64,000 nt of DNA. Source: Vibrio celticus. GTDB lineage: Bacteria; Pseudomonadota; Gammaproteobacteria; Enterobacterales; Vibrionaceae. Made by a program: the position numbers and the translations under genes. Below the pieces are notes generated by a model, which was not told the origin of the DNA, searched no databases, and saw only the letters and a list, made by a program, of their open reading frames with translations. Position 1 is the first letter of the stretch. Every line of letters starts with the position of its first letter. This document shows, in pieces, positions 17,809 to 27,279 of the stretch. The stretch lies in assembly GCF_024347335.1 (NCBI RefSeq), contig NZ_AP025464.1, forward strand, positions 124,001 to 188,000. The letters run 5' to 3'.

Positions 17809-18669
17809 ATGGCTTGTAAACCACTTGCACTGATAATAACTGGAATATTATTAACGCCGAATTTTGCTAGCGCTGATGTCGACATTTCGAAATCTGAAAG
17901 CGATCAAGCAGCAGAAAAGGCAGCAAAGGAACTTGCAAACCCAAACACAGCTTACGCTAGCCTTAACTTAAAGCTCCAGTATTCAGGTGGTTACGATGGT
18001 GGAGGGGATGCTTTCGCGACTGTATTACAGCCGACATTGCCGTTTCCAATGGATAATGGCGACAAAGTCATCTTCCGTCCTGCGATCTCTTATGTTCAGA
18101 ATGATTTCAATGTGGATACGCCGACAAGTTCCCAACATATGGATCAGTCAGGCGTTACAGACATCTCATTTGATTTAGCTTATGCGCCTAAAATGGAGGG
18201 TGGGACTATTGTCGCTTTCGGTCTCTTTGCTTCTTTGCCTACAGGTAGTAATGACTTAACGGTTGATCAATTTGCTGTCGGGCCAGAGTTTATGGTCGGG
18301 AAGGCGAGTAGTGAGCGAGTTGTTGGTATGTTCCCCAATCACCTGTATGGTATTTCTGGAGACGGAGCCGACCATTCTGATACTCGAATCAACAAGACAT
18401 CGACACAAGTGTTTTGGGTAGAGATATTAGGAGGAGGTTGGACGGTGGGCTCTGCACCAACATTCTCGTACGACTGGAATAAGGATCAGGCGGAAATTCC
18501 GTTAAACATCAGTGTTAGTAAAACAACGGTTCTGAATGGACGCCCTTGGAAGTTTGGGATTGAAGCGAACTATTACCTTGAGAAAGACGAAAAAACGCGT
18601 CCAGATTTTATGTTGAGCTTTAATATCAGCCCTGTGGTGGAAAATAAACTGACATCTTTGTTCGATTAA
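17809..18669 (+). CDS. outer-membrane beta-barrel protein, MetA-pathway/transporter type
   Basis: A 286-residue secreted protein with a signal peptide at about residues 1-24 (LIITGILLTPNFASA, cut before DVD). It is followed by an amphipathic beta-rich sequence with no helical membrane spans, ending in Phe-Asp. The pattern matches the family annotated as putative MetA-pathway of phenol degradation, outer-membrane barrels whose true substrates are mostly unknown. The ATG at 17809, with GAAGAGAGG just upstream, is preferred to the TTG five codons earlier. It is probably monocistronic with a bidirectional terminator behind it. Confidence 0.7.
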   Translation: MACKPLALIITGILLTPNFASADVDISKSESDQAAEKAAKELANPNTAYASLNLKLQYSGGYDGGGDAFATVLQPTLPFPMDNGDKVIFRPAISYVQNDFNVDTPTSSQHMDQSGVTDISFDLAYAPKMEGGTIVAFGLFASLPTGSNDLTVDQFAVGPEFMVGKASSERVVGMFPNHLYGISGDGADHSDTRINKTSTQVFWVEILGGGWTVGSAPTFSYDWNKDQAEIPLNISVSKTTVLNGRPWKFGIEANYYLEKDEKTRPDFMLSFNISPVVENKLTSLFD

Positions 18670-18700
18670 GCCGTTATTTGAAATACAGTTTTAGAAACGA

Positions 18701-18731
18701 AAAAGGCTGAACGATCATCGTTCAGCCTTTG
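18701..18731. terminator. bidirectional terminator between convergent genes
   Basis: AAAGGCTGAACGATCATCGTTCAGCCTTT is a near-perfect 28-bp palindromic hairpin flanked by A on the left and T on the right. It serves the genes at 17809-18669 and 18756-19979. Confidence 0.9.
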
Positions 18732-18755
18732 GTGTTATTGGATTAAGCGATTCTA

Positions 18756-19979
18756 TTAACCAGCAGCAACCTGCATGATGAGACCACAGATGTAAGCACC
18801 GTATGTACCGAGAGCGTAACCCAATACCGCCATTAGGATACCTACTGGTGCCAATGCTGGGTGGAATGCAGCCGCGACGATAGGTGCCGATGCAGCACCG
18901 CCTACGTTAGCTTGGCTACCTACAGCCATAAAGAACAATGGTGCACGAATTAGCTTCGCCATCACAATCATCAGAAGGGCATGGATAGTTAACCATGTAA
19001 TACCAATGAAGAAGTAACCTGGGTTGTCTAAGATAGCTGTCACATCCATTTGCATACCGATAGTTGCAACTAGGATGTAGATGAATGCTGAACCAACTTT
19101 AGACGCGCCGATGTGCTCAAGGCTGCGCGTTGATTTGAAGCATGAAGCGATCAGCGCGAACGTTGTTACCATTACGATCAGCCAGAAGAAGCCAGATGTT
19201 AGGCTGTATTTCGCAAGTTCTGGCGCGTTGCTTGAGATCCACGGTGCAATCATGTCACTGAATAAGTGAGCCAAACCTGTTAAACCAAAGGCAATTGCCG
19301 TGATCTTCATGAGATCGGTTGTAGTTGTTGGGCGCGCGTTCTCTTCTTGGTATTTAGATACAGTCTCTTTTAGCTCTTCAATAGATGAAGTATCCGCTTT
19401 TAACCATGCATCAATCTTCTTCTGACGACCAGCCATGATAAGCAAAACGGCCATCCAAATGTTCGCACAGATAACATCAACCGTAATCATTGCAGAGAAA
19501 AGTTGGTCATCAACCTCGAACACTTCTTTCATTGCAGCTTGGTTCGCACCGCCGCCGATCCAAGAACCAGCTACCGTTGTAAGACCTCGCCATACATCGC
19601 CAGATACGAGGTCAGGGTTAACTTGGTCAATAATCAGAATCGCTAAAGGACCACCAATGATGATGCCAACCGTACCCGTTAGGAACATGATGACGGCTTT
19701 TGAGCCAAGGCCGAAGATTTTGCGTAGATCAGCTGAGATGATCAGTAGAACGAGTGCGCTTGGTAATAGGTAACGACTTGCAACAAAGTACAGCTTTGAG
19801 TTTGATGCGTCGATGATGCCTAGGCTGTTCAATAGAGAAGGAACAAAGTAACAGAGCAATAGACCCGGAACGAACGAGTAGAATTTTTTCAGTGCGCTAT
19901 TTTGGCTACTTTCCGTGATAAAAACACCGCCAAGAATAACAGCTAACATGCCCATTATTACAGCATCATTAGTAATCAT
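18756..19979 (-). CDS. DUF819-family membrane protein
   Basis: Integral inner-membrane protein of 407 residues with about 11 hydrophobic spans (for example VIMGMLAVILGGVFI near the start and LAPVGILMAVLGYALGTYG at the end). The SWIGGGANQAAM and GSQANVGGAASAPIVAAAF stretches are characteristic of DUF819 (YjcL-like) proteins, distantly related to 2-keto-acid and sodium-coupled transporters. A charged cytoplasmic loop covers about 185-215. No transport substrate is known to me. It is monocistronic. Confidence 0.8.
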   Translation of the reverse strand: MITNDAVIMGMLAVILGGVFITESSQNSALKKFYSFVPGLLLCYFVPSLLNSLGIIDASNSKLYFVASRYLLPSALVLLIISADLRKIFGLGSKAVIMFLTGTVGIIIGGPLAILIIDQVNPDLVSGDVWRGLTTVAGSWIGGGANQAAMKEVFEVDDQLFSAMITVDVICANIWMAVLLIMAGRQKKIDAWLKADTSSIEELKETVSKYQEENARPTTTTDLMKITAIAFGLTGLAHLFSDMIAPWISSNAPELAKYSLTSGFFWLIVMVTTFALIASCFKSTRSLEHIGASKVGSAFIYILVATIGMQMDVTAILDNPGYFFIGITWLTIHALLMIVMAKLIRAPLFFMAVGSQANVGGAASAPIVAAAFHPALAPVGILMAVLGYALGTYGAYICGLIMQVAAG

Positions 19980-20447
19980 TATTATATCTCCTTTAAGGTG
20001 AGCGCAAAGGTCTCACTTTTTGAATTGCAGGACTATACCGACAACCGCCATTCGTTACAAATTGTAACGATAGACATGCTTTGAAATGTTTATGTTAATT
20101 TTGATGGTTTGAATTTGTGAATGTCGTGCGTTATTTATTTGATTGATGAATGAATTTATTAGGGCTTGTGCAGCGTATTTAGATATATGCAATGTAACTC
20201 AAGCCTTAGCGAGTGGTCGCTATGAATTGGGGCGATGATTGAACGACTTAAATGAGTGCATATATAGCCATGTTTATGGTGTGGTTTATGCAGGGTTGGA
20301 ATGTTTCAATAATGTAAAAATTGAATCCACTTTTGCTATGTGGTCAGAAATTAAAAATTTTAGCTAGATCACACAAATCTCCCGGATTACGAGTTTCAGC
20401 ACTCGATATTTAGGCTCATTTGACGTTTTGTAAGGGGTAAATGAAAG
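19980..20447. promoter_or_regulatory. intergenic region with perfect palindrome
   Basis: No gene is supported in this 468-bp stretch. It contains CGTTACAAATTGTAACG at 20053-20069, an 8-1-8 perfect palindrome located 74 bp upstream of the DUF819 start and well placed as an operator. The rest is AT-rich promoter-like sequence. Confidence 0.45.
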
Positions 20448-20474
20448 AAAAAGCGGCTTAAATAGCCGCTTTTG
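20448..20474 (-). terminator. terminator of kefB-like operon
   Basis: AAAAGCGGCT-ATTTA-AGCCGCTTTTT on the minus strand forms a stable hairpin with a T run, 45 bp after the transporter stop codon. Confidence 0.85.
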
Positions 20475-20519
20475 ATGGTTGAATTGCATGGTTATCTAGA
20501 GCTGAAGTCTAGATGCTGT

Positions 20520-22445
20520 TTAAGACTCTTCTTCCTCAAAGCCATCTGCATAGCCTTTTGGTGGAGGTGTCCAACCACGCTCAGATCGAGAGTGTTTGTC
20601 TGAACGGTCTTTTTTCATATCTTCTTTCATTGCTTCTTCTAGGTGAATGAAGATTTGTCGGTAGTTGTTGTCGTAGCGTGGATTCTCTTCCGCTTCAGAC
20701 CAAGCTTGGTAGAGTTTTTCAGACTTACGGCTCTCAACGCGTTGATACGTCGATTTTTGCTGCTCGACGAAGAATGGGTGATGACCCAAAGAACGCAAGG
20801 CTTCAGCGCCCATTTCAAGAGCAGAATGGTAGGTCTCTGATTCCACAAAGTCTGCTCCCGCTTCTCTTAGGCGGTAACTATGACCACGGTCGAATGCGCG
20901 GGCTAAGATTTTCACTTTAGGGTAGGTGTGTTTAACGTACTTCACTAATTCAACGCTCGAGTCTTGGTTGTCGATTGCCACTACTAGCATCGCGGCTTCT
21001 TCGATTCCGGCGGTATGCAATAAGTCGTGACGAGTCGCATCACCAAAGTAAGATTTGATATTGATAGAGCGCAATAAGTCTACTTGGTTCGCTTGGTGAT
21101 CCAGTACTACCGTATTGACATCGTTCGACACCAACAAGCGGTTAACGATTTGACCGAATCGACCAATGCCCGCAATGATAACGGTACCTTTCTCTTCGAT
21201 GGTATCTTCTTCGCGGTCGTTAGATTTTTGTTCGTAACGCGGCAGAATCACTTTATCAAAGAGAATGAACAGCCCTGGTGTTAGGAACATTGAAAGTGCC
21301 ACAACCAGCGACAATGTTTGGACGATGTCAGCAGGTAATACGTGGTTTTGAGCTGAGAAGCTCAGTAGTACAAAACCAAACTCACCGGCTTGCGCCAAGC
21401 TCAATGTAAACAGCCAACGGTCACTGTTTTTGATTTTGAAGATCAATGCCAACGTAAATAGCACCAAGGCTTTAAGAAGCATAACGCCAAGAGTGAGGCC
21501 AATGATCAAACCAAAGTCGTTGAATAGAACATCAAAGTTGATGCCAGCACCAACGGTAATGAAGAACAAGCCAAGTAGCAGCCCTTTAAACGGGTCGATA
21601 TTAGACTCAAGCTCGTGGCGGAATTCACTATTTGCTAAAACCACACCCGCAAGGAAGGTACCTAAAGCGGGTGATAGACCGACTAGGCTCATCAGTGCAG
21701 CAATACCAATCACCAACATCAGTGCGGTTGCAGTAAAGATTTCACGCAGGCCTGAGCTTGCCACGAAGCGGAACAGTGGACGACTCAAGAAGTGTCCGCC
21801 GACCACAACAATCGCAATAGATGCTGTGATCACAAGGCCATATGCCCAACCGGGTAGGCCAGCAACAAGGCTTAACTCTTCATGGTGATCAGAAGCCGAA
21901 GCGACCGCGCTTTGTGCAGCTTCGATTAATTCTGGCAAGGCTAATAGAGGGATAAATGCCAACATAGGGATGACGGCAATATCTTGGAACAGTAGAACTG
22001 AGAAAGCGTTCTTGCCTCCTTCTGTTTTGGATAGCCCTTTTTCGTTAAAGGTTTGGAGAACAATCGCGGTAGATGACAATGCGAAGATCAAACCGATAGT
22101 CAGCGCAATGGTCCAAGGTTGTCCGAAGAAAAGGGCGATACCCATTACAATCGCGGTCGTGCCACCAACTTGTAGGCCACCCAGCCCCATAAGTCGGTTT
22201 CTCATTGCCCAAAGCATCTTAGGTTCAAGTTCAAGACCGACCAAGAACAGCATCATAACCACACCGAACTCGGCAAAGTGTTGAATAGTTGTGGTCTCTT
22301 CACCCACTAAGCCGATGATTGGGCCAATCACAACACCTGCGATGAGGTAACCCAATACAGAACCAAGGCCAAGTCTTTTGGCAATAGGCACGGCAATAAC
22401 TGCTGCGACTAAGTAGATAAATGCTTGTAGAAAATATCCCGTCAT
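20520..22445 (-). CDS. kefB: KefB/KefC-type CPA2 potassium:proton antiporter
   Basis: This is a 641-residue monovalent cation:proton antiporter-2 protein. The N-terminal part (1-385) has about 12 membrane spans with typical CPA2 sequences (GLGSVLGYLIAGVVIGP near residue 26; FGVVMMLFLVGLELEP near 77). The cytoplasmic RCK/TrkA-N domain starts near residue 405 (IIAGIGRFGQIVNRLL) and binds nucleotide and glutathione in the Kef family. A charged tail of about 60 residues follows. Its start codon overlaps the stop of the KefG-like subunit gene, which supports a KefB-KefG pair for K+ efflux under electrophile stress. KefB versus KefC cannot be fixed by eye. Confidence 0.9.
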   Translation of the reverse strand: MTGYFLQAFIYLVAAVIAVPIAKRLGLGSVLGYLIAGVVIGPIIGLVGEETTTIQHFAEFGVVMMLFLVGLELEPKMLWAMRNRLMGLGGLQVGGTTAIVMGIALFFGQPWTIALTIGLIFALSSTAIVLQTFNEKGLSKTEGGKNAFSVLLFQDIAVIPMLAFIPLLALPELIEAAQSAVASASDHHEELSLVAGLPGWAYGLVITASIAIVVVGGHFLSRPLFRFVASSGLREIFTATALMLVIGIAALMSLVGLSPALGTFLAGVVLANSEFRHELESNIDPFKGLLLGLFFITVGAGINFDVLFNDFGLIIGLTLGVMLLKALVLFTLALIFKIKNSDRWLFTLSLAQAGEFGFVLLSFSAQNHVLPADIVQTLSLVVALSMFLTPGLFILFDKVILPRYEQKSNDREEDTIEEKGTVIIAGIGRFGQIVNRLLVSNDVNTVVLDHQANQVDLLRSINIKSYFGDATRHDLLHTAGIEEAAMLVVAIDNQDSSVELVKYVKHTYPKVKILARAFDRGHSYRLREAGADFVESETYHSALEMGAEALRSLGHHPFFVEQQKSTYQRVESRKSEKLYQAWSEAEENPRYDNNYRQIFIHLEEAMKEDMKKDRSDKHSRSERGWTPPPKGYADGFEEEES

Positions 22446-23062
22446 TATTTAACCTCTGCCATTAGTTCTTCAACGTAGTGGTTTAGCTTTTCTGCCTTAC
22501 TGGCTTTTTTGATATTGATCTCGCCAGCAACCAACGCCTCTAACAGTACTTTATAGCTATCGACATGCTCTTGAATGCGGTTCTCTTCCAACGCGGTACG
22601 CGAGCCAAATAACGCAAAGGGCGCGAGGTAGTTCATCCCACATAGGGAAGCGGTTTGTTCGATTGGGTGAAGCAGTTCTCGAATCGTGAAATGGTTGTAA
22701 CCATCACTTTGGTAGGCGTCTTTTTTGCCACCTGCAGTAATGCTACATAACAATTTCTTGCCTTGTAGTTCGTTGCCGTCGGTGCCGTAAGCGAAGCCGT
22801 ATTCTAGAACGAGATCTTGCCACTCTTTAAGAATTGCCGGTGTTGAGTACCAATATAGTGGGAACTGAAAAATGATGATGTCATGGTCTAACAGGCGTTT
22901 CTGTTCTCGGTCGATGTTGATTTTAAATGTTGGGTATTCAGCGTAGAGATCGACGCAGGTAACACCGTCAACGCGTTTGGCTTGTTCAAATAAGGGTTTG
23001 TTTGCTTCAGAACGATGTTGAGAAGGGTGGGCGAATAGCACCAAGACTCGATTTTTCGACAT
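22445..23062 (-). CDS. kefG: KefG/KefF-type ancillary NAD(P)H oxidoreductase
   Basis: Flavodoxin-fold quinone reductase-like subunit, 205 residues from the ATG at 23062. That start has GAGGG upstream and matches the family; the longer frame adds 18 unlikely residues. Visible motifs are VLVLFAHPSQHRSEAN (FMN loop), IIIFQFPLYWYSTPAILKEW and ITAGGKKDAYQ. In E. coli KefG/KefF bind the antiporter and are needed for full activity. The gene overlaps the antiporter gene, so they are translated together. Confidence 0.9.
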   Translation of the reverse strand: MSKNRVLVLFAHPSQHRSEANKPLFEQAKRVDGVTCVDLYAEYPTFKINIDREQKRLLDHDIIIFQFPLYWYSTPAILKEWQDLVLEYGFAYGTDGNELQGKKLLCSITAGGKKDAYQSDGYNHFTIRELLHPIEQTASLCGMNYLAPFALFGSRTALEENRIQEHVDSYKVLLEALVAGEINIKKASKAEKLNHYVEELMAEVK

Positions 23063-23365
23063 ATAGCCCTCTTTGTTCATTAACGAATAATATTTATTGG
23101 AATTATAGTTATACAATAATAGAAGAATGGTTGAACAACAACGAATTAGCCCATACTTATCTAGTTAGATGCGCGTGTTTTTAGGGACTTAATTATATAA
23201 AACACCCGTCAATTTGAGTATTTCCGGCACACGCAGCCGATGACTGCGTAAAACTAATTATTCGCTAATAATAAAAGCGAATAGGTGCATTTTATGTCAC
23301 TTTTGGTGGGTAACGTAAATAATCCAATAACCCTACATAGAACGATAATGAATAAAGGAAAAACT
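23063..23365. promoter_or_regulatory. divergent promoter region kefG / threonine aldolase
   Basis: No gene is supported. A 7-bp inverted repeat (ATTCGCT at 23260-23266, AGCGAAT at 23276-23282) lies 84 bp before the aldolase start and may be an operator or a 5'-UTR hairpin. Confidence 0.35.
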
Positions 23366-24442
23366 ATGAGCATGGACTTGCGTCAACAATGTGATTTGTT
23401 GCTTTCCGGTCATCTAGAACCGACACCAGCACAAACATTCGCTCAGATGGCTGAATGGTGTGAAACACACAATGTGAGCCATGATAGCTACGGTAATGGC
23501 GAGTTTATCGAGAGCTTTGAAAACAAGGTCGCAGAGCTGCTTGGTTATGAAGCTGCCGTGTTTGTTATTACCGGGACGATGAACCAACCCACAGCATTAG
23601 AAATTGCGTGCCAAGAGAAAAGAAACCCGGTAGTAGCGATGCATGAATCGAGTCATATCATTCGCCATGAACGCCAAGGGTACCAGCTCCAAAATCGTTT
23701 CAACGTGCTTCCAGTCGGCAACGTATTTCGCACTTGGAATGTTGATGACTTAAAGGCGTGGCCTGATGAGATCGCCGCCGCTCTGTATGAATTACCGATG
23801 CGCGAAATTGGTGGTCAATTGCCAGAGTGGGAAGAGCTTGAAGCTATAAAGCAGTACTGCAAAGAACAATCGATTCACCTTCATATGGATGGTGCACGTT
23901 TGTGGGAATGCGGCGCCTATTACCAAAAGTCATACAGCGAGATTGCTCAGGGCTTCGATAGTGCTTATGTTTCGCTGTACAAAGGTCTCAATGGCCTTGG
24001 GGGTTCGTTATTGTTGGGCGATAAAGCCTTTGTAGCGAAAGCATCTGCGTGGATGAAGCGCCAAGGTGGCAATGTTTATCACCGAACGCCTTATGTGGTT
24101 TCAGCAGCAATGCAGTTTGATGAGCGATTAGAGTTGATGCCATCACTGTTTGAGCGAACAAAACAGATCTACCAAATCTTATTAGACTATCCTCAGTTCA
24201 CTGTTAATCCGCAGCAACCGCAGGTCAACATGCTTCACCTATATTTACCTGTGAGCTATGAAGACGGCATTATTGTGAGAGATAACATAGCGAAGAAACA
24301 CAAGATTTGGATAGGAAACCCAGCGATCAGTGAGTTGCCAAACCAATGTAAGATTGAATGGTATGTAGGGGATAACCTACTAAATTTGCCTGATCATGAG
24401 CTGATAGACATTCTAGATTTTATTAGCGAAGAGCTGATTTGA
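23366..24442 (+). CDS. threonine aldolase family PLP enzyme
   Basis: Fold-type I PLP enzyme of the threonine aldolase / beta-eliminating lyase family, 358 residues from the ATG at 23366 (AAAGGA 9 bp upstream). DSYGNGEFIESFENKVAELL, the cofactor Asp region LHMDGARLWECGAYY, and the lysine in YVSLYKGLNGLGGSLLLG (cofactor-binding) are all visible. Low-specificity threonine aldolases split L-threonine or allo-threonine to glycine and acetaldehyde. The sequence differs somewhat from E. coli LtaE, and a related amino acid could be the substrate. It may matter more here because tdh is broken at 17457-17612. Confidence 0.85.
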   Translation: MSMDLRQQCDLLLSGHLEPTPAQTFAQMAEWCETHNVSHDSYGNGEFIESFENKVAELLGYEAAVFVITGTMNQPTALEIACQEKRNPVVAMHESSHIIRHERQGYQLQNRFNVLPVGNVFRTWNVDDLKAWPDEIAAALYELPMREIGGQLPEWEELEAIKQYCKEQSIHLHMDGARLWECGAYYQKSYSEIAQGFDSAYVSLYKGLNGLGGSLLLGDKAFVAKASAWMKRQGGNVYHRTPYVVSAAMQFDERLELMPSLFERTKQIYQILLDYPQFTVNPQQPQVNMLHLYLPVSYEDGIIVRDNIAKKHKIWIGNPAISELPNQCKIEWYVGDNLLNLPDHELIDILDFISEELI

Positions 24443-24544
24443 TCACGGAAGAGCTGGCTGAAGAAGAACTGATTTAATTGGAACTGAAATGGATACAGGA
24501 AAAGGTTCTTATATCCATTTATATAGCTAGGATGTCCGGCTCTG

Positions 24545-24670
24545 TTACATATACTGGTTGATGTACACATCAACTAAGAACATGAACACTGGAACCGTGC
24601 TGAGAAGTCCGAAGAAGACGATTGGCACCCAGTTTTTCATTTTCTTTTTAGGTTGCTCAGTGTTATTCAT
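24545..24670 (-). CDS. small single-span membrane protein
   Basis: A 41-residue frame from ATG 24670 to TAA 24545-24547. It has a charged N-terminus (EQPKKKMKNW) followed by one clear membrane span (VPIVFFGLLSTVPVFMFLVDV) and a short tail ending YINQYM. The composition is exactly that of a single-pass small protein with the positive side in the cytoplasm. It is antisense to nothing and has its own intergenic space. I know no name or function for it. Confidence 0.6.
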   Translation of the reverse strand: MNNTEQPKKKMKNWVPIVFFGLLSTVPVFMFLVDVYINQYM

Positions 24671-24917
24671 AAATTCGGCCTTAAATTTGTTGTTGAGTCT
24701 GTTTAGCTTTTTGGTACTAAAAATCTAAGTGTATGGTATCAAATAAATGGGTTTAGCCCTATGTAGATTTAGAGAACCGTGGTGTATATCAATCACATAA
24801 AATGTAAGTGATTCATAAACGGTTCATAAAGGTTCAACAATAATGAACCTATTAGAACAAGCATTGCCTTACTCGGCATATCAAATAAACAGCATTCAAA
24901 GATTTGGAGAATACAAA

Positions 24918-25352
24918 ATGAAAACAATAGGAAACATCATTTGGTTTCTATTCGGTGGCGTATTTATGGGACTGGCTTGGTGGTTCTTCGGACTGCTCGC
25001 ATTCCTAACCATCGTTGGTATTCCATGGGGCAGAGCATGTTTTGTGATGGGTAACTTCTCATTCTTCCCATTTGGTCAGGAAGCGATTTCGCGTGACGAG
25101 CTAACCAATGAAATGGACATCGGCACGAGCCCGCTAGGTGTGATTGGTAACGTTATTTGGTTCTTATTTGCGGGGATCTGGCTTGCGATTGGTCACATCA
25201 TGTCAGCTGTGGCGTGTTTCATTACCATCATTGGTATCCCGTTCGCGATTCAACACCTTAAGCTAGCAGTTATCTCGCTGGCGCCAATCGGTAAGACGGT
25301 TGTCGATAAACGTGAAGCAGAAGCGGCGCGAGTAAGAAATTACAAAGGTTAA
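24918..25352 (+). CDS. yccF: YccF-family inner-membrane protein
   Basis: 144 residues from ATG 24918 (TTGGAGAA upstream); the longer frame adds 25 unlike residues. The two repeated halves typical of YccF (DUF307) are visible: GNIIWFLFGGVFMGLAWW with LTIVGIPWGRACF, and GNVIWFLFAGIWLAIGH with ITIIGIPFAIQH. Four membrane spans are expected. The function of the family is unknown. Confidence 0.9.
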   Translation: MKTIGNIIWFLFGGVFMGLAWWFFGLLAFLTIVGIPWGRACFVMGNFSFFPFGQEAISRDELTNEMDIGTSPLGVIGNVIWFLFAGIWLAIGHIMSAVACFITIIGIPFAIQHLKLAVISLAPIGKTVVDKREAEAARVRNYKG

Positions 25353-25380
25353 GATTACACTTTCAGCCTGGTTGAATTGA

Positions 25381-25407
25381 AAAGCACATCGCATGGTGTG
25401 CTTTTTT
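25381..25407 (+). terminator. terminator after yccF
   Basis: AAAGCACATCGCATGGTGTGCTTTTTT forms a hairpin with a T run about 30 bp after the stop. Confidence 0.8.
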
Positions 25408-25466
25408 GTGCCTCTGTTCTTATTTCTCGATGCTCATATCCTAAACACTAACTAGGCGTTGTTGAG

Positions 25467-26390
25467 CTAGACATTATTGAATAGGACTTCAAGCCGTAGG
25501 GTGATGTTGGCCTCTTCGGTGTGTTTCTCATGGGGCTCTCGTTCCCATTGATAACGAGGAATGAGTTCGTAGAACAACCACTCTTTCCACACGTTTTGTC
25601 GGTAGGTAACCGAAACCTGAGCGTATTCGTAATGATTATGCGGCTCATCTGTTGCATTAATCGTGGCGCTATATTGAAGTGCTTGGTCTTGGGCAAGGTA
25701 GTGATACAAGGTTAGTCCTGTACCATAGTTCCAACCTTTAAGGTCGTCGTTATACCCCGCAAAGCTTGACCATCGAGCCAAGAAACCATCACTCAAAGAA
25801 AGATCAAAATCGATGTCAGTGATTTCGCCAGTCTCTTGTTTTTCTTGATATACACGTTGAGTAAGCCTGAATACCAAATCGGTGGTGAGAGGGTAGGTAA
25901 ATCGGTAGCGAGCTTCAATACGCGGGCGCAGTGTCGCTTTGATATTGAAGCTACTGTAACCCTTGGCATAAGCATCGTAACGTAGGCCGAGTGCGCTCTC
26001 TAATTCCTCTGAATCTTGCGGAAAGAAATCCAAGAACTCTTCATCGCTGACAGATTCGTAGATCAACTTTAGGCGTTTACTGACAAAGGGGAGATGAAGG
26101 CGCGCTTTGAGCTTGGTCGAGTAGTCGACATCGCCACCTTCAGAATAAATAAAATCGTTATACCAACGTACAGATGTGCCAGCTCTGGCATCTTCAGTTA
26201 TTCGGTCATCTACAAAGAAGCTATCGAACCAGAGTGCAGGTTGGCAAAATTTACTGTTCAGAAAATGGTAAGCCTTTTCGACAGGGACGTCTTCTAACGG
26301 CTTACTGTGGCACTCATTCTGTTCCTCTGCCAGAACGGAGTATGAAATGAGTGACGCCAATAATGAGGTGCTAGCTATCCTACGACTCAA
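25467..26390 (-). CDS. outer-membrane beta-barrel-like hypothetical protein
   Basis: A 307-residue exported protein. The signal peptide ends near residue 21 (SLISYSVLA, then EEQ). The rest alternates polar and hydrophobic residues as in an outer-membrane barrel (LKARLHLPFVSKRLKLIY; VFRLTQRVYQ; YAQVSVTYRQNVW; ITLRLEVLF at the end). A conserved-looking FCQPALWFDSFFVDDR stretch follows the signal region. Proteins of this type are common and uncharacterised in Vibrio. I cannot name a function. It is monocistronic. Confidence 0.6.
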   Translation of the reverse strand: MSRRIASTSLLASLISYSVLAEEQNECHSKPLEDVPVEKAYHFLNSKFCQPALWFDSFFVDDRITEDARAGTSVRWYNDFIYSEGGDVDYSTKLKARLHLPFVSKRLKLIYESVSDEEFLDFFPQDSEELESALGLRYDAYAKGYSSFNIKATLRPRIEARYRFTYPLTTDLVFRLTQRVYQEKQETGEITDIDFDLSLSDGFLARWSSFAGYNDDLKGWNYGTGLTLYHYLAQDQALQYSATINATDEPHNHYEYAQVSVTYRQNVWKEWLFYELIPRYQWEREPHEKHTEEANITLRLEVLFNNV

Positions 26391-26504
26391 TGGAACCTGT
26401 TTGTTATTCTATATATCAATAGTTTGACTATAACCAAGCGATTGCAACAATGCGACTTTTTAGTGATTAGCGAGGAAGATAAAGGTTTGAAAGGAATTGG
26501 ATAG

Positions 26505-26542
26505 AAAAAAGAAAACGGACTCACAAGGTGAGTCCGTTTTTA
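26505..26542. terminator. terminator behind the alcohol dehydrogenase gene
   Basis: AAAACGGACTCAC pairs with GTGAGTCCGTTTT across AAG or so. It lies just behind the dehydrogenase stop codon on the minus strand and has T or A runs on both sides. Confidence 0.9.
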
Positions 26543-26565
26543 TCGATTGGTTTCTAGAACTTAGA

Positions 26566-27279
26566 TTACATCGCCGCTTCGAAGATCGCTGAGATTTCTT
26601 CGTGAGTTGCTTGTTTAGGGTTAGTGAAACCACAAGCATCTTTCAGTGCGTTGTCAGACAGAGTAGGGATATCTTCTAACTTAGCACCAAGCTGCGCGAT
26701 ACCTGTTGGGATGGTCACGTCGTTTGCTAGTTGAACAATTGCGTTGATCGCTGCTTCTGCACCTTGCTCTGGTGTCATGCCTTCAACATTCACGCCCATT
26801 GCTTTTGCAACATCACGTAGACGCTCAGGACAAACTTGCGCGTTGTAGCGTTGAACGTGCGGCAGAAGGATAGCGTTACATACGCCGTGTGGAAGGTCGT
26901 AAAAACCACCCAGTTGGTGCGCCATTGCGTGAACATAGCCAAGAGATGCGTTGTTGAATGCCATGCCAGCCATGAACTGTGCGTATGCCATTTGCTCACG
27001 AGCTTCAATGTCTTCACCGTGCGATACTGCTGTTCTTAGGTGTGCTTGTACAAGCTCGATTGCTTTAATTGCTACAGCGTCGGTAATTGGCGTTGCTGCG
27101 ATTGAAACGTAAGCTTCGATTGCGTGCGTTAACGCGTCCATGCCTGTTGCAGCAGTTAGTGATGCAGGTTTAGCAAGCATCAACTCAGGATCGTTTACTG
27201 AGATAAGCGGTGTTGTGTGCTTATCAACGATAGCCATTTTAATGTGACGAGCTTCGTCAGTAATGATGCAGAAACGTGT
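26566..27279 (-). pseudogene. iron-containing alcohol dehydrogenase, C-terminal part, split by the island
   Basis: This is the C-terminal 237 or so codons of a group III iron-dependent alcohol dehydrogenase. GMDALTHAIEAYVS and the metal-binding His in HAMAHQLGGFYDLPHGVCNA are clear. Coding sequence continues in frame up to 27279 (TRFCIITDEARHIKMAIVD). The N-terminal part is at 59421-59857. Joining them with the 2-bp GT overlap gives exactly 1149 nt, 382 residues, the normal length of this family (YiaY/FucO-like). The gene is therefore interrupted by the 32-kb island and not otherwise damaged. Confidence 0.93.

Noticed and set aside
21430..21888. 152-codon plus-strand frame with basic, Pro/Ser-rich product
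   Set aside because: It is antisense to the well-conserved antiporter gene; no ribosome binding site or family.
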